From Thalassobacillus_A hwangdonensis (lineage in GTDB: Bacteria; Bacillota; Bacilli; Bacillales; Halobacillaceae), in NCBI RefSeq assembly GCF_042675915.1, contig NZ_JBHTKL010000001.1, positions 992,001 through 1,056,000 on the forward strand: a DNA stretch of 64,000 bases, in the 5' to 3' direction. The notes under the pieces were generated by a model, which was not told where the DNA came from, ran no database searches, and was given only the letters and a program-made list of their open reading frames with translations. Positions 8,891 to 16,757 of the stretch are shown here, in pieces (within the stretch, counting starts at the first letter, position 1; each line of letters starts with the position of its first letter). Made by a program: the position numbers and the translations under genes.

Positions 8891-9271
8891 TCAATGCGTT
8901 TTAGCAACGATGACCATTGAAATGAATACGGTTGATATTGTAAGTGCAATCATCAGGTTCACAACCATGATGGCTGTCATTTGCATAAGGTCCAGCTGCA
9001 ACCCCAGACTTAACACCATATAATAGACTAATAATGCAAAATAGGAATAGAACATTCCTTTTTCACGAATACGCTTCATCCGCTCATCCTTTTCCTTAAA
9101 ATGCGGTTGAAGGTAACTTAGACAAAATGCCATGATCGCCATCGAAATCATAATAAAACTCTGTGGGATTGGCTCTTCTCCAGCAGCGATGCCAATGAAA
9201 AAGAAAAACGCTGCAAATAACGAAAATAAAATACCAAAACCGAAAAATACTTTAGGATTTGTTTTCATCAT
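8891..9271 (-). CDS. Small four-segment membrane protein of the Xre operon
   Basis: A 126-residue protein with two hydrophobic hairpins separated by the charged loop KEKDERMKRIREKGMF. That layout resembles the DUF2178/DUF3796-type membrane proteins usually encoded next to small Xre regulators. No enzymatic motif is visible. It starts seven bases after the regulator's stop codon and ends 22 bases before the next gene, so the three are co-transcribed. Confidence 0.65.
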   Translation of the reverse strand: MMKTNPKVFFGFGILFSLFAAFFFFIGIAAGEEPIPQSFIMISMAIMAFCLSYLQPHFKEKDERMKRIREKGMFYSYFALLVYYMVLSLGLQLDLMQMTAIMVVNLMIALTISTVFISMVIVAKTH

Positions 9272-9278
9272 GTTCCCC

Positions 9279-9476
9279 CTATTCTTTCTTATAAAAAAAG
9301 ATATCTTCGATTTTCACATCAAATGTGAGAACAAGTTCAAATGCTAAAGGCAAGGAAGGAGAATACTTCCCTTTTTCGATCGAGATGATCGTCTGCCGTG
9401 AGACACCCAAGCGAGCAGCAAGCCGATCTTGTGAATACCCATGTTTCTTACGGAATTCAGCCAGTCTATTTTCCAA
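9279..9476 (-). CDS. Xre-family transcriptional regulator
   Basis: A 65-residue one-domain HTH_3 protein. The helix-turn-helix is SQDRLAARLGVSRQTIISIE, and the tail FELVLTFDVKIEDIFFYKKE is typical of the short YozG-like regulators paired with membrane proteins. The start is a TTG preceded by GGAGGTGGG. Two tandem 16-bp palindromes cover its promoter region, which suggests that it represses its own operon. Confidence 0.85.
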   Translation of the reverse strand: MENRLAEFRKKHGYSQDRLAARLGVSRQTIISIEKGKYSPSLPLAFELVLTFDVKIEDIFFYKKE

Positions 9477-9510
9477 ATACTTCCCACCTCCATCTACCTG
9501 ACACGATATA

Positions 9511-9542
9511 GTAAAGGAACCTTTACGTCAAGGTACCTTTAC
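9511..9542. promoter_or_regulatory. Two abutting 16-bp operators of the Xre operon
   Basis: GTAAAGGAACCTTTAC at 9511-9526 is followed with no gap by GTCAAGGTACCTTTAC at 9527-9542. Both fit GTAAAGG-NN-CCTTTAC, the second with one change. They lie 35-66 bases upstream of the regulator's start codon. Tandem dyads next to a one-domain Xre gene are the usual arrangement for autoregulation. Confidence 0.7.
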
Positions 9543-9588
9543 AAAAAATACAAAAAAGTACTCCTTTTTGAAAGGAGTACTTGGTTGA

Positions 9589-10083
9589 TCAATATGCACC
9601 ATCGGAATAGGTCAGTTCATAACTGTGGCTATAGATTTCTACAAGATTACCGAACGGGTCTTCACAATAAACCATGCGATATGGTTTTTCACCAGGATAG
9701 TAGTATCTAACCGGCATCCGTTGTTTTCCACCATGTGCGACGATTTTTTCTACCAGTCCTTCAAGGTCAGGGTCCTGCACACAATAATGGAAGATTCCTG
9801 TTTTCCAGTATTCGAAATTATTATCAGGGTTTTCATTCTGTTTGAACTCGAATAGCTCAATTCCGACTTTATCCGAAGTAGACATATGAGCGATTTTGAA
9901 CTTGTCCCAGCCTGGTCCGAATACATCCGTACACATGACACCGATCGGGCTGTCATCTTCGACCACCTCGGATGGTTCCATGATCACATACCATCCCATC
10001 ACTTCTTTATAAAATTCCACTGCCTTTTCCACATTCGGAACGGATAATCCGATATGTGAAAACGATCGAGGGTACCTCATCAT
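9589..10083 (-). CDS. VOC-family (glyoxalase/dioxygenase-like) protein
   Basis: A 164-residue protein with the paired beta-alpha-beta-beta-beta modules of the vicinal oxygen chelate superfamily. It begins SHIGLSVPNVEKAVEFYKEVMGW and ends with VYCEDPFGNLVEIYSH. Candidate metal ligands are the early His, the HYCVQD His and the late Glu. The superfamily includes glyoxalases, extradiol dioxygenases and resistance proteins, so no substrate can be given. GGAG lies upstream of the ATGATG start; 10080 is an equally good start. It appears monocistronic. Confidence 0.75.
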   Translation of the reverse strand: MMRYPRSFSHIGLSVPNVEKAVEFYKEVMGWYVIMEPSEVVEDDSPIGVMCTDVFGPGWDKFKIAHMSTSDKVGIELFEFKQNENPDNNFEYWKTGIFHYCVQDPDLEGLVEKIVAHGGKQRMPVRYYYPGEKPYRMVYCEDPFGNLVEIYSHSYELTYSDGAY

Positions 10084-10185
10084 TTATCGCTCCTTTTGAT
10101 TAGAAAATGATTACTTGGTAATTCTGAAGCAATTGAAGATCAATGTCCATGCAGACGACTTATTCATGCATCAAAAGACTTTCTG

Positions 10186-10401
10186 TTATTCATCTGTTTG
10201 ATTTCCTTCACTCGAAACATCAAACATTTCCTGAACAAGATCAATTAGCCAAGGGTTCTTTTCCAATACCAGATGCGTCACGATCATTGCCAAAAAGTAA
10301 TTCATCAGTGGAGTTTCTGTTTTAAGTACACTTGCTGCAAAGTAAAACAGGACGATGGAAAGAAAAAATAACCAACCAATATAGATTACACCTCTAATCA
10401 C
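10186..10401 (-). CDS. Small membrane protein, unknown
   Basis: A 71-residue protein with one strong hydrophobic segment (about residues 5-25), a second weaker one (about 32-45) and an acidic, soluble C-terminus ending SSEGNQTDE. I do not recognise the family. It is divergent from the HD-domain gene at 10506. Confidence 0.5.
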   Translation of the reverse strand: MIRGVIYIGWLFFLSIVLFYFAASVLKTETPLMNYFLAMIVTHLVLEKNPWLIDLVQEMFDVSSEGNQTDE

Positions 10402-10505
10402 TTTATCACCTCAACTGAAAATTCTACATTTACCTTCATAACACCTTCATTCATACATTAACAATGTAAACATGGTACGATGAAATCAATAAAGGGGGGA
10501 AGAAC

Positions 10506-11054
10506 ATGTCATTACAGGAAAAAGCAAAGAAATTCGCAACGGAAGCCCACAAAGGCCAAAAGCGCAAGAATTCAGATGAGGACTACATCGTTCACCCGAT
10601 CCGTGTAGCAGAGACGCTTAGAAATGCGAAACTTCCAGAAGCTGTGATCTGTTCAGGATATCTTCATGACGTGGTAGAAGATACTACAGTTGAGTTGGAG
10701 GACATCGAAACGGAATTCGGCAAAGAAATCCGAGATATCGTTGCAGCTCATACTGAAGACAAATCCAAGTCATGGAAGGAAAGGAAACAGCACACCATTG
10801 ATACAGTCAAAACTGGGAGTAAAGAAGTAAAGTGGCTGATTGTCGCTGATAAACTCGATAACCTGCTATCTTTGGAAAGGGCACTTGAAGAGAAAGGCTC
10901 CCAAGTATGGAAAAACTTCAATGCTGGCCCAGCAAAACAACAGTGGTACAACGAATCAGTTGCCTCCGTCATGTTCGATGGCTTAAACGAACAAGATACT
11001 CCCGAATATTTCAAAACCTATGAAGATGCCGTAAGACGTGTTTTTCACCAATAA
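10506..11054 (+). CDS. Small HD-domain protein, ppGpp-hydrolase-like
   Basis: This 182-residue protein is a stand-alone RelA/SpoT-type HD domain. The metal-ligand series is visible: an early His (FATEAHKGQKRK), HPIRVAETL and YLHDVVEDTTV, which holds the HD pair and the ED pair typical of active alarmone hydrolases. Length and composition match small alarmone hydrolases (Mesh1-like, about 180 residues) that remove the 3'-pyrophosphate of (p)ppGpp with manganese. No synthetase domain is present. The start follows GGGGGGAAGAAC. Hydrolase activity on ppGpp rather than another nucleotide is inferred. Confidence 0.75.
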   Translation: MSLQEKAKKFATEAHKGQKRKNSDEDYIVHPIRVAETLRNAKLPEAVICSGYLHDVVEDTTVELEDIETEFGKEIRDIVAAHTEDKSKSWKERKQHTIDTVKTGSKEVKWLIVADKLDNLLSLERALEEKGSQVWKNFNAGPAKQQWYNESVASVMFDGLNEQDTPEYFKTYEDAVRRVFHQ

Positions 11055-11056
11055 AA

Positions 11057-11096
11057 AAACCGAGTGACAGCAAAAATGCTGCAACTCGGTTTTCCT
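11057..11096. terminator. Bidirectional terminator
   Basis: AAACCGAGT and ACTCGGTTT enclose an inner CAGCA/TGCTG stem, with A- and T-rich flanks. It separates the converging HD-domain and symporter genes. Confidence 0.8.
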
Positions 11097-11098
11097 TT

Positions 11099-12736
11099 TT
11101 ATTGTGCCATTTCTTTTCTTTTGTGTTCCGGTAAAACTAGTTGACGAGGTTTCAGCTTTTTCTTCGTGAGTTCTGATACGACGAAGATCATAACGAAAGC
11201 TGAAATGGCAGCCAACGTACGGAATGGGAAGAGCACGATACCGTCTTCCACCATCGGATATGGCAGGAAGGCTGGTAATCCAAGTGCCGGCTCACCGCCA
11301 CCCAAACGGAGGAACAATGCCACGGCAAGTCCTGCGATCGAACCGTATAAATTGGCATTTTTATAGAACAACGCCATTGTCAACTGCGGGAAAAGAATCG
11401 TATAAACAAGGTCTGATGCCAAATACCATAGCGTATAGACACTTTTTACATTCAACGCAATGATCATTGCTGCTACACCGATCAGAATGATTGTACGCTT
11501 GATCACTTTTTTCAATTTTTCATCGCTTGCTTTCGGGTCAATCAATGGACGATAGACATTCCATGATGCCATCGATGAAGCTGACAGAATGGAAGAGTCC
11601 ATGGAAGACATAACTGCTGCCGCAAGTCCACCAAGACCGATAGCCGCTACAACTTCTGGTGTTAGATAGCGCAGTACATGCGGCAGGATGACAGCTGCGT
11701 TTTCGGGAGCTGGCAGCCCCATCGCTGCCCAGTCGATGTTAAAGCCGATGACACCGATCAATACTGCTGGCACTGCAGCAATCAAACAAATGACACCAGC
11801 TGTGATGGATAGCCACATTGCTGTCTTTTCATCTTTAGCTGAAAGTACACGTTGGAAGTAAACTTGCCAAGCGATACCACCGAAAATCAATAGTAGTGCG
11901 TAATCGATCCAGTTCCAGTACCAATTGCCCCAGGCAGGATCTTCCCAGCCGTTAAGTGGAGGGAACAGATTCGCATAAGATCCAAGTTCCGATGCGTAAT
12001 TACTCCATGCAGTCCCCAATCCATCTGTATGACCTAACGCAAATGGAATGATCAAAAATAAGCCAAGCAATAGAATTGCCATTTGGAATAAATCTGTATA
12101 AGCAACTGCCCACATACCACCAAGAACGGTATAAGCAATTGCGATGACGCCGGATAGAATGATCGAGGTGGTGAAATCGATGTTCAGGATGGTACCAAAC
12201 GTCGTACCTAATGCAGTCAGGATCGCCGCACTCCAGAACATTTCACCTAACAACGCGGGGATGTAAAGTACACCAGCCATTTTCTTACCAAAACGCTGCT
12301 CAAGAGGATCAAGAATTGTCATGAATTCATAACGACGCATTTTTCTCGCATAGAAAATACCACCAATGATCAAGCTTAACGCATAACCCCAAGGAGCCTG
12401 AGCCCATACAAGACCATCGCTGTATGTAAACTCAGCTGTTCCGTTTACATATCCTCCACCGATCCATGTTGCAGCCATCGTGAACATGGCAACTCCAAGA
12501 GGAAGTCCACGTTTCGCCACCATCATGTCTTCCAGCGAATCAGATTTCTTACCTGCAAGAATCGCTCCGATGTAGTACACCATCGCATAAAAGACGATCA
12601 TTGCAATGAATCCACCCCAATGGATACCTTCATTATTGAAGGCCATGTAAGTCATTACCACAGCAAATACAGCAAATATTAATATGATTGGCGCATTTTT
12701 CTTAAGTTTGGAATTAGGTTTATTAGAATTAGTCAT
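11099..12736 (-). CDS. Sodium:solute symporter, probable choline uptake
   Basis: A 545-residue protein with about 13 membrane segments and the layout of the SSS family. GGMWAVAYTDLFQM in the middle is the SSS signature region, and MSSMDSSILSASSMASWNVYRPLI later on is the Na+-site helix region. It resembles the high-affinity choline transporter branch (CHT1/SLC5A7-like). The gene immediately upstream is gbsR, whose product controls choline uptake and conversion to glycine betaine in B. subtilis, so choline uptake for osmoprotection is a reasonable inference. The start at 12736 has TAGGAG at a good distance, better than the GTG/ATG at 12742-12745. Confidence 0.75.
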   Translation of the reverse strand: MTNSNKPNSKLKKNAPIILIFAVFAVVMTYMAFNNEGIHWGGFIAMIVFYAMVYYIGAILAGKKSDSLEDMMVAKRGLPLGVAMFTMAATWIGGGYVNGTAEFTYSDGLVWAQAPWGYALSLIIGGIFYARKMRRYEFMTILDPLEQRFGKKMAGVLYIPALLGEMFWSAAILTALGTTFGTILNIDFTTSIILSGVIAIAYTVLGGMWAVAYTDLFQMAILLLGLFLIIPFALGHTDGLGTAWSNYASELGSYANLFPPLNGWEDPAWGNWYWNWIDYALLLIFGGIAWQVYFQRVLSAKDEKTAMWLSITAGVICLIAAVPAVLIGVIGFNIDWAAMGLPAPENAAVILPHVLRYLTPEVVAAIGLGGLAAAVMSSMDSSILSASSMASWNVYRPLIDPKASDEKLKKVIKRTIILIGVAAMIIALNVKSVYTLWYLASDLVYTILFPQLTMALFYKNANLYGSIAGLAVALFLRLGGGEPALGLPAFLPYPMVEDGIVLFPFRTLAAISAFVMIFVVSELTKKKLKPRQLVLPEHKRKEMAQ

Positions 12737-12788
12737 CAGCATCACTCCTAAAAGTATAATTTAAAGTTTTTTTGCCCAATACATACGT

Positions 12789-12824
12789 CTCCGCCGGACA
12801 TCGAAGATTATGTGCCGGCGGAAG
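12789..12824. other. Hairpin between gbsR and the symporter gene
   Basis: TCCGCCGG and CCGGCGGA pair perfectly around a loop of about 17 bases, just after the gbsR stop codon. It lacks a clear T-tract. It may be a weak terminator or an RNA-processing hairpin. Confidence 0.4.
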
Positions 12825-12827
12825 CGG

Positions 12828-13379
12828 TCAGTCTTCATCAATTGGGAAATGTTCAAATATTTCTCCACTATCAATAGATTCTACAAGCTTGTCCAACCAT
12901 CGATAATACGCCTTGGAAGCTTCAAGTTGCTCGATGATTTGCCGCGCTTCTTCTTTATCTTCATCGCTGGCATCATTAGCATCCAAGATGTTATATAACC
13001 TTTTTTGCGCCTTTTTAATCGCATCTGTATTAATTTTTACCTCTCTGTTCCACTTTACTGAGAAAAAATTGGAGAAAAACTGAAAGAAATCTTTCTCTGC
13101 TATATACGTCTGTCTTCTGCTGCCTTTACGGAATGTCTTTTTGACAATATCGTAATCCTGCAGTTTTTTTACTCCTGTACTCATACTCGGTTTACTCATC
13201 CCGAGCTTATCCCGCATCTCGTTGAGCGTCATATCTTTTTCAAAATACATCGTTCCGTACAATGTCCCTGCGCTGCGGGTGACACCATACAAGTCCATCG
13301 TTTCCGCGATGGAATCAATCACATAGGACTTGGCCTCTTCGATCACCTCATGTGATTCATTTTCAGGATTTTTTGACAT
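12828..13379 (-). CDS. gbsR: GbsR-type choline-sensing regulator
   Basis: A 183-residue MarR-type winged-helix protein closely matching GbsR. Recognition elements include TLYGTMYFEKDMTLNEMRDKLGMSKPSMSTGVKKL around residues 40-80 and an aromatic-rich C-terminal region (FFQFFSNFFSVKWNREV) that in GbsR forms part of the choline-binding domain. In B. subtilis GbsR represses the glycine betaine synthesis genes and the OpuB choline transporter, and choline relieves repression. Here the adjacent target is a sodium symporter rather than an ABC transporter. No gbsA or gbsB gene is in the window. AAGGGGGAAG precedes the start. Confidence 0.85.
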   Translation of the reverse strand: MSKNPENESHEVIEEAKSYVIDSIAETMDLYGVTRSAGTLYGTMYFEKDMTLNEMRDKLGMSKPSMSTGVKKLQDYDIVKKTFRKGSRRQTYIAEKDFFQFFSNFFSVKWNREVKINTDAIKKAQKRLYNILDANDASDEDKEEARQIIEQLEASKAYYRWLDKLVESIDSGEIFEHFPIDED

Positions 13380-13566
13380 GAGCTTCCCCCTTCCAATAAA
13401 TAGTTAATTTCATTAATTTTTTTCTTTACAAACTTAATGATAACGAAACTATCAGATATGTCAAAAGGATATGTGTTTTAAAAACCTCAAAACCCTTGTC
13501 CTGATGGCGCTGAATAGAATTTTATTTTTTCTCTAATAGACATAAATCATACAAATGACAGTACAA

Positions 13567-13608
13567 TAAAAGCGCGCAGATAGGAGGTTTCTCCTTCTGC
13601 ACGCTTTT
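13567..13608 (-). terminator. Terminator after ABC permease gene
   Basis: On the minus strand an imperfect stem built from AAAAGCGTGCAGA and TCTGCGCGCTTTT surrounds an inner GGAG/CTCC pair and ends in T residues. It is the only feature seen in the 260-base gap between gbsR and the ABC operon. Confidence 0.65.
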
Positions 13609-13640
13609 GTAATATCCCTTATATTTTCTTTCCAAAGCTG

Positions 13641-15908
13641 TCAGTCCTGCTGTTTTTTCAGAGCTTCCTGTAAAGATATTCTTTTCAATTTTCTTCTAGA
13701 CAATGCCAGGGATAGCCAGTAGGTGAGTAGGATGATCGCAAAGCCAATGAGGATCATCCATACATTGATGATCACCGGGATAAGGAATCCGGTCTCACTC
13801 ACCAATGAATTCATCGCTCCCTCGATGGTCATCAGTGATAAAGGAATCGACAGGAAGTAGGAGAGGATAACGATTGGCGTATAGACACTCAATACCAATT
13901 TGGAAATTTCCCTATCGTGGTATCCCATCACCTTGAAAAGCGAAATCGATGGTGAATTTTCTTCCACAATCAAATTCGTAAGCAATGTCAGGACGATGAC
14001 ACCAATCAAAATGGCAAATGCAGCCATTCCAAAAACTGAATAACGCGTCGGTCCTGAAATCGATTCGAAATTATCGATGATCTCCTGTTTACTCTCGATC
14101 ATGAAGATCTCATCCGACTGCTCAGGCTCAGCATCCAACCATTTACCTGTGTGGGTTTCCGATGGATAGCCGAGAAATTCATTCACATCGGATAATTGAT
14201 GGTAGATGTTCGCACCGATATAAATCTCTGCTACGCCGGTAATTTTCATTGTCAAACGGTTGTTGTTCAATGAATTTTCAAGCGTGATTTCATCGCCTTC
14301 TTCCGCCCCTATGATGGCAGCCAATGGTTTAGAAATGACAAAACCTGAAGTAATGGCTTCGTTCAATGATTCGTCGCCATTTTGCAGGTTCATTTTGTCG
14401 GTTTCAGGCAACATCCCATAAAGTGTTGACTTTTCTACATCCGGCAACTCTTCCCCGTTCACTTCTATCACTTCAGAATCAGCCAAGGTAAAGGGACTTC
14501 CTTCTCCGCCGTCATTCTCCTGCAAACTCCGATAATGCACCGCATACTCGTAGGTCTGAATCTTTTCATAGGTATCTTCGACAAGCTGGTCCATCGAGTT
14601 GAACGAAATGAATCCAAAGAATAAAAGTATCGTAGAAAACATTACACCTAAGAAGATATACACGCTTCTTGCTTTACTTCGGATCATCAACCGTAAGCGG
14701 AACCGCTTGATGAAGCTTCCACGCTGCAAAATCGGAAGCCTTTCCAAGAATGACTTTTTCCCTACTTTGACTGTTTTCGGTCTCAAAAGTGTAAGCGGAC
14801 TCTGATTCAGTGGCTTTCTGATAACCAGCGCTGTCAATAGTAACAAGAGGATAACCGGAACCACGAATCCTACGATAAGCACCATCGGATCGAAGTCAAA
14901 ATAGGAAATACTTGGAAGATTGTAAAAGCTGCCATATAAATTAGTCAGCGGAACAGAAAGCCCAGCACCAGCAAGCACTCCAAGGATCGTACCAGTCAAT
15001 CCGATCACCCATGCATACCCAAGATAATGGGACCGCAGTTCTTTCCCTCTGTAACCAAGTGCCATCAACGTTCCAATTTCTTTCCGCTGCATTTCCAGTC
15101 TTCGTTTCATCAGCATCAGTACCATGATGATCGATAGAGCCAGAATGAACAATGGTAACGTCGTCATCGTCGCTCTTGCACCTTCGATTTCAGTATTTAC
15201 ATACTGGATACGCGGGTTATTCTTCTTTTCAAGGAATTTAAGCACGTTCACCTGCTGATTCAATGCCTGCTGGAAATCGTTTATCTGAGAGGCATTTCCA
15301 AGACCAAGCACTTGAGTAATCGAGTTCCCGCTCAAATCCAGCAAAGTTTCCTCTTGAGTTACTCCTACCCCAAACCCAGCGGGATCACTGATCATATCCG
15401 TTTCCTGTTCGATCATGTAAATATAATCAGGTAAATAGACGAAACCAGTAATCGTTAAGGTCTTATTTTCGATATCGAGCGTATCCCCTATACCTAGACT
15501 ATTTTTCTTAGCGAATACTTCTGATACAGCGATCTCCTTCGCTTCAGAAGGAAGCTCCCCTTCTGATACAAAAGGGACGTTGATGGTTTCCGTCATTGAA
15601 AATAGTCTCATTGAAGACTCCTCATCGACATCGATATCTTTATATTCCCTTTGTTCAAGCGTGATTTGATAGTCTTTCTCCCATTCGTTGACCTGTTCTT
15701 CACTCATCTCTTGACCGGCTATGAAATGGAAGCTCTCCTGATTGTAGTCTTCAGAAAAAGTTTCATTGCGTACTTCAAGTGTAGAGATCGCCATAGAAAG
15801 AGAGACGTATAACATGACAGATAAAATTAAAAGTGTAATGACTCCAAGGTACTGGAATTTCTTTTCTTTAAGATTGCGATACATACTTTTTCGTAGGATC
15901 ATGCCCAT
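13641..15908 (-). CDS. FtsX/MacB-type ABC transporter permease
   Basis: A 755-residue membrane protein with two FtsX repeats. There is one N-terminal segment (about 20-40), a large extracellular domain, three segments around 255-360, another segment near 415-435, a second extracellular domain, and three segments near 635-740. Cytoplasmic elements such as EIGTLMALGYRGKELRSHYLG and LFKVMGYHDREISKLVLS match the family. These transporters do not import solutes; they move lipids, lipoproteins or peptides, or couple to antibiotic sensing. The gene overlaps the ATPase gene by ten bases. No two-component system is adjacent, so the trigger is unknown. Confidence 0.85.
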   Translation of the reverse strand: MGMILRKSMYRNLKEKKFQYLGVITLLILSVMLYVSLSMAISTLEVRNETFSEDYNQESFHFIAGQEMSEEQVNEWEKDYQITLEQREYKDIDVDEESSMRLFSMTETINVPFVSEGELPSEAKEIAVSEVFAKKNSLGIGDTLDIENKTLTITGFVYLPDYIYMIEQETDMISDPAGFGVGVTQEETLLDLSGNSITQVLGLGNASQINDFQQALNQQVNVLKFLEKKNNPRIQYVNTEIEGARATMTTLPLFILALSIIMVLMLMKRRLEMQRKEIGTLMALGYRGKELRSHYLGYAWVIGLTGTILGVLAGAGLSVPLTNLYGSFYNLPSISYFDFDPMVLIVGFVVPVILLLLLTALVIRKPLNQSPLTLLRPKTVKVGKKSFLERLPILQRGSFIKRFRLRLMIRSKARSVYIFLGVMFSTILLFFGFISFNSMDQLVEDTYEKIQTYEYAVHYRSLQENDGGEGSPFTLADSEVIEVNGEELPDVEKSTLYGMLPETDKMNLQNGDESLNEAITSGFVISKPLAAIIGAEEGDEITLENSLNNNRLTMKITGVAEIYIGANIYHQLSDVNEFLGYPSETHTGKWLDAEPEQSDEIFMIESKQEIIDNFESISGPTRYSVFGMAAFAILIGVIVLTLLTNLIVEENSPSISLFKVMGYHDREISKLVLSVYTPIVILSYFLSIPLSLMTIEGAMNSLVSETGFLIPVIINVWMILIGFAIILLTYWLSLALSRRKLKRISLQEALKKQQD

Positions 15909-16600
15909 GACACCTTCTTCGGATCAATCGGCGTATCATTTTGGTAATTTTCGACGATTTCACCACTTTTCATTTTGATGACGTGGTGAGCCATCTCACC
16001 GATCCCATGGTTATGGGTAATGATCAATACAGTAGTCTGATAGGTTTCATTCACGAATTTCAATAAAGATAGAATCCGCTTCCCTGTCTCTTCATCCAAT
16101 GCACCCGTTGGTTCGTCACATAAGAGGACTTGTGGATTTTTGATTAACGCCCTGGCAATTGCCACCCGCTGCTGCTCTCCTCCACTCAATTGGGAAGGGA
16201 ATTTGTCCTGCTTATCAACCATTCCGACTTTTTCAAGAATATCTTCCATATCGAGAGGCTGTTTACTCAATTCCTTGCCTACTTCAATATTTTCTTTAAC
16301 CGTCAAAGTAGGAATCAGATTGTACTGTTGAAAGATAAATCCGACGGACTCTCTTCTGTATTCGGTAAGTTGTTTTTCCTTTAATGACTCCAGCTTTTTA
16401 TCATTAAACGATATGGAGCCTGAATCATGACGATCGATTCCTCCGATGACATTCAATAATGTCGACTTCCCGGACCCTGAAGGCCCAAGTATCGTTGTGA
16501 TTGTTGCATCTGGGACATGCAATGTAGCGTCCTTCAGTGCTTTAACTTCTACCTCGCCACTCTTATACGTCTTGCTCACTTGATTGAGCTGGATTCCCAT
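15899..16600 (-). CDS. ABC transporter ATP-binding protein, LolD/MacB type
   Basis: A 233-residue ABC ATPase. Visible motifs are Walker A GPSGSGKST (near residue 40), a Q-loop in GFIFQQYNLIPTLTV, the signature LSGGEQQRVAIARAL, Walker B VLLCDEPTGALDE and the H-loop ITHNHGI. The FQQYNLIPTLTV and PTGALDE wording is typical of ATPases that pair with FtsX-type permeases. It is translationally coupled to the permease and gives it energy at the cytoplasmic membrane face. The preceding 157 bases are AT-rich and should hold the operon promoter. Confidence 0.9.
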   Translation of the reverse strand: MGIQLNQVSKTYKSGEVEVKALKDATLHVPDATITTILGPSGSGKSTLLNVIGGIDRHDSGSISFNDKKLESLKEKQLTEYRRESVGFIFQQYNLIPTLTVKENIEVGKELSKQPLDMEDILEKVGMVDKQDKFPSQLSGGEQQRVAIARALIKNPQVLLCDEPTGALDEETGKRILSLLKFVNETYQTTVLIITHNHGIGEMAHHVIKMKSGEIVENYQNDTPIDPKKVSWA

Positions 16601-16726
16601 ATCATCATCTCCACAATAATTTTTGAAATGTTTTTATATATTTATTTCATTTCTAATCTAAATATACTACATGATTTTCGAGAAGACAATATGTTTTGTA
16701 ATGAAATAAAACTTTCATTTCAAAAC

Positions 16727-16757
16727 AAAAGCGCTGCTTACGGAGAAGCAACGCTTT
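16727..16757 (-). terminator. Terminator after dinB
   Basis: On the minus strand AAAGCGTTGCTT and AAGCAGCGCTTT pair with one G-U type mismatch and are followed by a T-rich run. Confidence 0.75.
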
